The translations under genes were made by a program, and so were the position numbers. From positions 1 to 47,661 of the forward strand of contig NZ_LBMW01000055.1 in assembly GCF_026168105.1 (NCBI RefSeq): a stretch of DNA of 47,661 bases. Reading direction: 5' to 3'. The stretch's first letter is position 1. Every line of letters begins with the position of its first letter. Source of the stretch: Streptomyces hygroscopicus. GTDB lineage: Bacteria > Actinomycetota > Actinomycetes > Streptomycetales > Streptomycetaceae. The notes below the pieces were generated by a model, which was given only the letters and a program-made list of their open reading frames with translations, did not search any database and had not been told where the DNA came from. Positions 43,033-47,661 of this stretch are shown one piece after another.

Positions 43033-43420
43033 GCCTGGGGAGAAGCGATTGTTCCCCGCGATGCGTTCGCTCTGAGCGATCACACGCGGGGGTGTTGGCG
43101 AGATGTCGGTGAGCGGCGATGAGCCGTATTGCACGGGCAGCCCGCCGTCCGCACCGTTGCCGACTCCGTTGCCGACTCCCTTGCCGACTTCCTTGCCGAC
43201 CCAACACTCCGAAGGGCCCGGGACTTCCCGGGCCGAAGCCCGACCGGCCGACCGCCCGGCGGCGCGCACGAGTGCGGACGAGAAGGTCGTCCACGACACG
43301 ACACGGACGAGGACGAGGAAAGGACGAGGACGAGGACGAGGAGGCCTTCCGCGCTTCCGGGCGGCGGCCACGACGACGCCGTACGCACCCCTGACCCAAC
43401 CGCGCCGCGGACGACCGCAG
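43033..43420. other. 388-nt intergenic region between lon and the rhomboid-like gene
   Basis: No convincing gene. It includes the 12-bp repeat at 43155-43202 and a purine-rich ACGAGGACGAGGA repeat near 43300-43345. Open frames here are products of the repeats and base composition. Confidence 0.5.
43155..43202. repeat. 12-bp tandem repeat, four copies
   Basis: Four units of CGTTGCCGACTC / CCTTGCCGACTT in tandem, non-coding, upstream of lon and downstream of the rhomboid-like gene. Confidence 0.85.
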
Positions 43421-44203
43421 TTACGCGGCTGTCGGCACCTCGGAGCCGGTCCGCTGCCAGCGCCGTACCAGCGGCCATGTCCCGATGCCGATGGCCAGGG
43501 ACAGCAGATGGCCCCAGTTGCTCAGCGGGTCCAGGTACGCGACCAGGTCCTGGAGCAGGAGCCCGCCGAACACGATGAGCGTCATCCAGCGCAGCCAGGG
43601 CCGCAGCAGACCCGCCAGCGCGCCGAGGCTCGCGGCGACGCCGAAGCTGATCCCGTAGTCGAGTCGGTGCAGGGAGGCGTCGGGCAGATCACCCGCGAGC
43701 ACCGCGAGGCCGACCGGGATCTCGGTGGCCAGGGTCGCGAGCACATGGCCGAGCAGGAAGACACCGGCCGTGCGCGCGCCGCCTATCCGTCGCTCCAGCG
43801 CCGTGAGCACCACCAGGAAGACGAGCGAGTACGACGACATCAGCCCGCCCGCGATCCACAGCGCGCTGGCGACCAGCACCAGCACCGGGCTGCTCGCCAG
43901 GTGCACCACATCGGTGCTGGACCCCTGGTACAGGGCCTGCAGGAGCGACGGATCGGCGAAGTCGGCGAACAGCGACGTCAGGGTGAGGAGGACGGCGTAC
44001 CCGAAGGTGAACGGCGTGCCCGTCGGGGTCGGCAGCAGCAGCCAGGGCGGCGGGCCGGTCCTGCACGCGGGGGCCGGGGCGACGAGGGCGGCCGGGACGG
44101 GACGGGCGGCCACCGTGCGCTGGCGGGGCATGCCGTCCAGGAGTGGCGCGCCCGTCTCGGGGGCCGTGAGCGTGGCGTCAGCCGCCGAGACCGTACGTTC
44201 CAA
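43421..44203 (-). CDS. Rhomboid-like membrane protein
   Basis: The product is 260 residues. A 50-residue cytoplasmic N-terminus precedes six or so hydrophobic segments from about residue 65. The arrangement GTPFTFGYAVLLTLTSLFAD, ASSPVLVLVASALWIAGGL, LGHVLATLATEIP, DYGISFGVAASLGALAGLL and NWGHLLSLAIGIG follows the rhomboid-like family of actinobacteria. A Ser in GISFG and a His in WGHLL sit where the rhomboid dyad would be, but the GxSG motif is altered, so protease activity is uncertain. The start is TTG 44203 with GGAG about 10 nt upstream. Confidence 0.75.
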   Translation of the reverse strand: MERTVSAADATLTAPETGAPLLDGMPRQRTVAARPVPAALVAPAPACRTGPPPWLLLPTPTGTPFTFGYAVLLTLTSLFADFADPSLLQALYQGSSTDVVHLASSPVLVLVASALWIAGGLMSSYSLVFLVVLTALERRIGGARTAGVFLLGHVLATLATEIPVGLAVLAGDLPDASLHRLDYGISFGVAASLGALAGLLRPWLRWMTLIVFGGLLLQDLVAYLDPLSNWGHLLSLAIGIGTWPLVRRWQRTGSEVPTAA

Positions 44204-44413
44204 AGCGCGGCACTCCTTCCGTCACGTTCCACCCTTCGCTGCGAGCGGGGGCGCTGTCTACGACCGACGCCCCGGGAGACGCGATTCACAGCAACTTCCT
44301 AGGTGTTGGGCGCGTCCGGGGGTCGGGGCGTGAGGGGATGGTAACGACTCGTGCCACCCGGGCCGAACGTTTGCCCCCGGCGAAAACCCTTCGTCCATGG
44401 CGCGGTTCGTCAT

Positions 44414-44419
44414 CAGAAT
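44414..44419 (+). promoter_or_regulatory. Candidate -10 box, leaderless spermidine-synthase-like transcript
   Basis: CAGAAT ends 7 nt before ATG 44427, which supports that ATG over the in-frame ATGs at 44397 and 44418. Confidence 0.4.
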
Positions 44420-44426
44420 GTGGTCC

Positions 44427-45113
44427 ATGCCTCATCCGTACGACACTCACGGCACCCCCGAGGTCCTGGACCGTCGCGAGGGCCCGCACGGCGAGGTCGT
44501 CCTGCGGCGCCACGGTGAACTGCTGCAGATCATCGCCAACGGCTGCTTCCTGATGGACACCTCCGACGGTCGCTCGGAGCGGCTGCTCGTCGACGCCGCG
44601 TACGACGCTCTGGACGGGCGCCCGGAGCCGAGTGTGCTGATCGGCGGACTGGGCGTCGGCTTCTCGCTGGCGCACGCCGCGGTGAACACGCGCTGGGGCC
44701 GCATCACCGTCGTGGAACGGGAGCAGGCCGTCATCGACTGGCACCTCGACGGCCCCCTGTCCGCGCTGTCCGCGGACGCGCTCGCCGACCCGCGGACCCG
44801 CATCCTCGCAGCCGACCTCGTCGTGCACGTCAATGAGACATCGGACACGTACGACGCGCTGTGCCTCGACATCGACAACGGACCTGGCTGGACCGTCACG
44901 GAGGACAACGACAGCCTGTACTCGGCGGCCGGACTCGCAAGCTGCGCAAGGGTGTTGAGGCCCGGTGGAGTGCTCGCGCTATGGTCGGCGCAGCCCTCTC
45001 CGGAATTTGAAGGAACCCTCCGGAATGCCGGGTTCCAGAGGGTGCGTACCGAAGAGGTGCCCGTTGCCCGGGGCGTTCCCGACGTCGTGCACCTCGCGGT
45101 CGGACCTGGATAG
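44427..45113 (+). CDS. Spermidine-synthase-like methyltransferase-fold protein
   Basis: The product is 228 residues with a Rossmann methyltransferase fold: the nucleotide-binding loop VLIGGLGVGFSLAHA, the acidic end of strand 2 (ITVVERE), ALCLDIDNGPGWTV and RVLRPGGVLALWSA. It resembles SpeE but lacks a clear polyamine-binding N-terminal hairpin, so it is probably not a true spermidine synthase. It is followed after 112 nt by the two-component pair on the same strand. Confidence 0.82.
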   Translation: MPHPYDTHGTPEVLDRREGPHGEVVLRRHGELLQIIANGCFLMDTSDGRSERLLVDAAYDALDGRPEPSVLIGGLGVGFSLAHAAVNTRWGRITVVEREQAVIDWHLDGPLSALSADALADPRTRILAADLVVHVNETSDTYDALCLDIDNGPGWTVTEDNDSLYSAAGLASCARVLRPGGVLALWSAQPSPEFEGTLRNAGFQRVRTEEVPVARGVPDVVHLAVGPG

Positions 45114-45225
45114 CCGACCGGCGGTAACTCCCCGTACCCTGCTTCCCTGGCGCGGATCATTCAAGCGTCAAACGCAGTCATGGGATCACCCCACGGATTC
45201 CGGAAAGCAACCCCAGGGGCGGGCG

Positions 45226-45963
45226 ATGGAGCAGACACACACCTCGCACAACGGCACGACGGCGACCCCGGGCGCTCAGCGGCGGGTTCTGGTGGTCGAG
45301 GACGACCAGACGATCGTCGACGCCATCGCCGCCCGCCTGCGAGCCGAGGGATTCCTCGTGCAAACGGCTGGCGACGGACCGGCGGCCGTCGACACGGCCG
45401 AGGCCTGGCAGCCGGACCTGCTGATCCTCGACATCATGCTGCCGGGCTTCGACGGCCTGGAGGTCTGCCGTCGCGTGCAGGCGCAGCGCCCGGTGCCGGT
45501 GCTGATGCTCACCGCGCGGGACGACGAGACGGACATGCTGGTCGGGCTCGGCGTCGGCGCCGACGACTACATGACCAAGCCGTTCTCCATGCGCGAGCTG
45601 GCGGCCCGGGTGCACGTGCTGCTGCGCCGGGTGGAGCGGGCCGCGCTGGCGGCCGCGACGCCCCGCAGCGGCATCCTGCGCCTCGGTGAACTGGAGATCG
45701 ACCACGCACAGCGCCGGGTGCGGGTGCGCAGCGAGGACGTCCATCTGACGCCCACCGAGTTCGATCTGCTCGTCTGCCTGGCGAACACACCGCGCGCCGT
45801 GCTCTCGCGCGAGCAGCTGCTCGCGGAGGTGTGGGACTGGGCGGACGCGTCCGGCACGCGCACCGTGGACAGCCATATCAAGGCCCTTCGGCGGAAGATC
45901 GGCGCGGAGCGCATCCGTACCGTGCACGGCGTCGGCTACGCGCTGGAGACCCCGACGCCATGA
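45226..45963 (+). CDS. OmpR-family response regulator
   Basis: The product is 245 residues. The receiver domain is at about 20-132, with acidic pocket E25-D26-D27, phosphorylated Asp69 in LLILDIMLPG, Thr96 and Lys118. The winged-helix DNA-binding domain is at about 150-243 (LTPTEFDLLVCLANTPRAVL, GTRTVDSHIKALRRKIG, RTVHGVGYALE). ATG 45226 follows CAGGGGCGGG. Its stop overlaps the kinase start (ATGA), so the pair is co-translated. Confidence 0.95.
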   Translation: MEQTHTSHNGTTATPGAQRRVLVVEDDQTIVDAIAARLRAEGFLVQTAGDGPAAVDTAEAWQPDLLILDIMLPGFDGLEVCRRVQAQRPVPVLMLTARDDETDMLVGLGVGADDYMTKPFSMRELAARVHVLLRRVERAALAAATPRSGILRLGELEIDHAQRRVRVRSEDVHLTPTEFDLLVCLANTPRAVLSREQLLAEVWDWADASGTRTVDSHIKALRRKIGAERIRTVHGVGYALETPTP

Positions 45964-47066
45964 GCGGCGGGCAGGCCCCACGCAGAGGTCCCGGGGAGCC
46001 CTGGGGCGGCGTACGCCCGTTCTCGATCAAGACCAAGCTGGGTGCGCTGGTCATCATCTCGGTGCTGATCACCACGGGTCTGCTGATGATCGCGGTGCGC
46101 ACCGCGACGGAACTGCGCTTCATCACGGTCTTCTCGATGATTGCCACACTGTTGATAACGCAGTTCGTGGCCCATTCGCTCACCGCCCCGCTGGACGAGA
46201 TGAACACGGTGGCCCGGTCCATATCGCACGGCGACTACACCCGCCGGGTGCGGGACAACCGCCGGGACGAGCTGGGTGACCTGGCCCACACGATCAACTT
46301 GATGGCCGACGAACTGGCGGCCCAGGACCATCAGCGCAAGGAGCTGGTGGCGAACGTCTCGCACGAGCTGCGCACGCCCATCGCGGGCCTGCGCGCCGTG
46401 CTGGAGAACATCGTGGACGGCGTCACGGAGGCCGACCCCGAGACCATGCGCACGGCGCTGAAGCAGACGGAGCGCCTCGGGCGTCTGGTGGAGACCCTGC
46501 TGGACCTCTCCCGCCTGGACAACGGCGTGGTCCCGCTGAAGAAGCGCCGCTTCGAGGTGTGGCCGTACCTCTCGGGCGTCCTCAAGGAGGCCCAGATGGT
46601 GTCCACCGCGCGCGCGGGCATCGCCTCCGGCTCCGGCAGCCACACGCGCACGGACGTCCATCTGCACCTGGACGTCTCCCCGCCGGAGCTGACCGCACAC
46701 GCGGACCCGGAGCGCATCCACCAGGTCGTCGCCAATCTGATCGACAACGCGGTCAAGCACAGCCCGCCGCACGGGCGGGTCACCGTGAAGGCCCGGCGCG
46801 GTACCGCCGCGGAGTCCCTGGAGCTCGAGGTGCTGGACGAGGGCCCGGGCATCCCCCAGTCGGAGTGGCACCGGGTCTTCGAGCGGTTCAACCGCGGCGC
46901 CGTGAGCGCGCCGCACGGGCCGGGCAGCGACGGCGGAACCGGTCTGGGCCTGGCGATCGCCCGGTGGGCGGTGGACCTGCACGGTGGCCGGATCGGCGTG
47001 GCCGAATCCGCGCGCGGCTGCCGGATCCAGGTCACCCTTCCGGGAGAGCCATCCCTGTCGAGTTGA
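45960..47066 (+). CDS. Sensor histidine kinase
   Basis: The product is 368 residues. Two membrane helices are close together (about 27-47 and 53-72) with almost no extracytoplasmic loop, so it may sense a signal within the membrane. HAMP follows at about 73-125, HisKA has His135 in NVSHELRTPIAGL, and the ATPase domain has NLIDNAVKHSP, DEGPGIP and GTGLGLAIAR. It is the cognate kinase of the overlapping response regulator. A hairpin (47101-47120) follows the stop. Confidence 0.95.
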   Translation: MSGGQAPRRGPGEPWGGVRPFSIKTKLGALVIISVLITTGLLMIAVRTATELRFITVFSMIATLLITQFVAHSLTAPLDEMNTVARSISHGDYTRRVRDNRRDELGDLAHTINLMADELAAQDHQRKELVANVSHELRTPIAGLRAVLENIVDGVTEADPETMRTALKQTERLGRLVETLLDLSRLDNGVVPLKKRRFEVWPYLSGVLKEAQMVSTARAGIASGSGSHTRTDVHLHLDVSPPELTAHADPERIHQVVANLIDNAVKHSPPHGRVTVKARRGTAAESLELEVLDEGPGIPQSEWHRVFERFNRGAVSAPHGPGSDGGTGLGLAIARWAVDLHGGRIGVAESARGCRIQVTLPGEPSLSS

Positions 47067-47100
47067 CGTAAAGTTCGAAGCGGAGCAACAAGATCCATGC

Positions 47101-47120
47101 GTGTCCGCACCGGTGGACAC
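47101..47120. terminator. Hairpin after the histidine kinase gene
   Basis: GTGTCCGC and GTGGACAC pair over 8 positions (one G-U) around a 4-nt loop, 34 nt after the kinase stop. It could end the two-component transcript or be part of the kgd leader. No T-tract. Confidence 0.4.
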
Positions 47121-47348
47121 GTGTGATCAGGCAGAGGCCCGCGCATCCCCCGCGCCGGGTCGTGGCCGTCGTACCCCTTTCACAACGGAACCTCGCTTGT
47201 TTCCCGCCATTTCCACCCCCGAAACACGCCCTCCGATGTGACTTACGCGACGATGAACCGGCCCGACCTGACCTTCACCGCCGGGGAGGCGTAGCCTTTA
47301 TTCCCGCTGTCCAATCACCTTGTGAAGCGGAAGAGGGCGGTTGCCGCC

Positions 47349-47661
47349 GTGTCGCCACAGTCCCCCAGTAACTCGAGCATCTCGACCGACGACCAAGCCG
47401 GGAAGAACCCCGCAGCTGCGTTCGGTCCGAACGAGTGGCTCGTCGACGAGATCTATCAGCAGTACCTCCAGGACCCGAATTCGGTAGACCGCGCCTGGTG
47501 GGACTTCTTCGCCGACTACAAGCCGGGGGCGGCTGCCTCCTCGGCTCCGGCGGGTACTGCGGCCGCGGGGGCCGCAGAGACCACCACGCCGACCCAGGCC
47601 GCTCCCGCCGCCGCGGCGCCTGCCGCTCCTGCGGCTCCCGCGGCGCCGCAGGCGTCGGCCG
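47349..47661 (+). CDS. kgd: 2-oxoglutarate dehydrogenase/decarboxylase E1 (multifunctional), N-terminal part
   Basis: The gene continues past the window; 104 residues are visible. FGPNEWLVDEIYQQYLQDP, then SVDRAWWDFFADYKPG, is the N-terminal domain of actinobacterial 2-oxoglutarate dehydrogenase E1 (SucA/Kgd/OdhA), followed by the Ala/Pro-rich linker that leads to the E2-like acyltransferase domain in this fused enzyme. It acts in the tricarboxylic acid cycle. Start GTG 47349 follows AGAGGGCGG. The 282-nt upstream region carries its promoter. Confidence 0.9.
   Translation, partial: MSPQSPSNSSISTDDQAGKNPAAAFGPNEWLVDEIYQQYLQDPNSVDRAWWDFFADYKPGAAASSAPAGTAAAGAAETTTPTQAAPAAAAPAAPAAPAAPQASA

Noticed and set aside
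43028..43478. Minus-strand open frames in the lon upstream region
   Set aside because: They are generated by 12-bp repeats and purine-rich repeats, lack start signals and overlap the HAIR element.

Overview
The window is high-GC actinobacterial DNA and almost certainly a Streptomyces chromosome. Support comes from a conservon-type cvnABCD operon, a Ku / LigD-type polymerase pair, an ECF41-like sigma factor, a RodA/PbpA pair, a Lon gene preceded by a HAIR (HspR) operator, a two-component pair beside the start of a 2-oxoglutarate dehydrogenase/decarboxylase gene, and frequent GTG/TTG starts. No tRNA, rRNA, CRISPR array or intact prophage was seen.

The left part (1 to about 17.4 kb) is an accessory region. 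It is littered with broken transposase genes (two or three IS110-type pieces, IS5-type, IS481-type and IS3-type pieces) and other decayed genes (a quinone-oxidoreductase-like gene, a metallo-beta-lactamase-fold hydrolase, an MFS fragment). Intact cargo between the remnants: a four-gene WXG/type VII-secretion-like module (321-3277), a membrane-anchored Cys-containing protein (3978-5612), a secreted beta-helix protein (7026-8162), a SWIM zinc-finger protein (8863-10608), an ECF41-like sigma factor with an oxidoreductase and a DoxX-like protein (11254-14591), and a secreted protein made largely of PQQ repeats (14919-15677) next to a LuxR-type regulator whose receiver domain lacks the phosphorylated Asp (15818-16450).

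The right part (about 17.4 kb to the end) looks like conserved chromosomal core. From memory, the order ku - LigD-polymerase - rodA/pbpA - cvn operon - lon - RR/HK - kgd resembles the S. coelicolor SCO53xx-SCO528x interval. It holds a ketosynthase with an unusual 170-residue N-terminal extension, NHEJ proteins, a NERD protein, a cysteine phosphatase, RodA and PbpA, two divergent diiron proteins with a TetR regulator, an NlpC/P60 protein whose catalytic Cys is Ser, cvnABCD followed by a styrene-monooxygenase-like flavoprotein, a PP2C-like phosphatase, a MarR regulator facing a GH25 lysozyme, Lon, a rhomboid-like membrane protein, a spermidine-synthase-like protein and a two-component system.

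Candidate systems worth following up are: (i) the sigma-factor island, where two sites share GTCAC(A/G)-N16-CGAC, one ahead of the sigma region and one ahead of the oxidoreductase; (ii) the PQQ-repeat secreted protein with its atypical regulator; (iii) the orphan WXG module with a glycine/alanine-rich presumed export substrate; (iv) the Cys-to-Ser NlpC/P60 protein. Many core genes also carry a -10-like hexamer exactly 6-7 nt before the start codon, as expected for leaderless transcripts.
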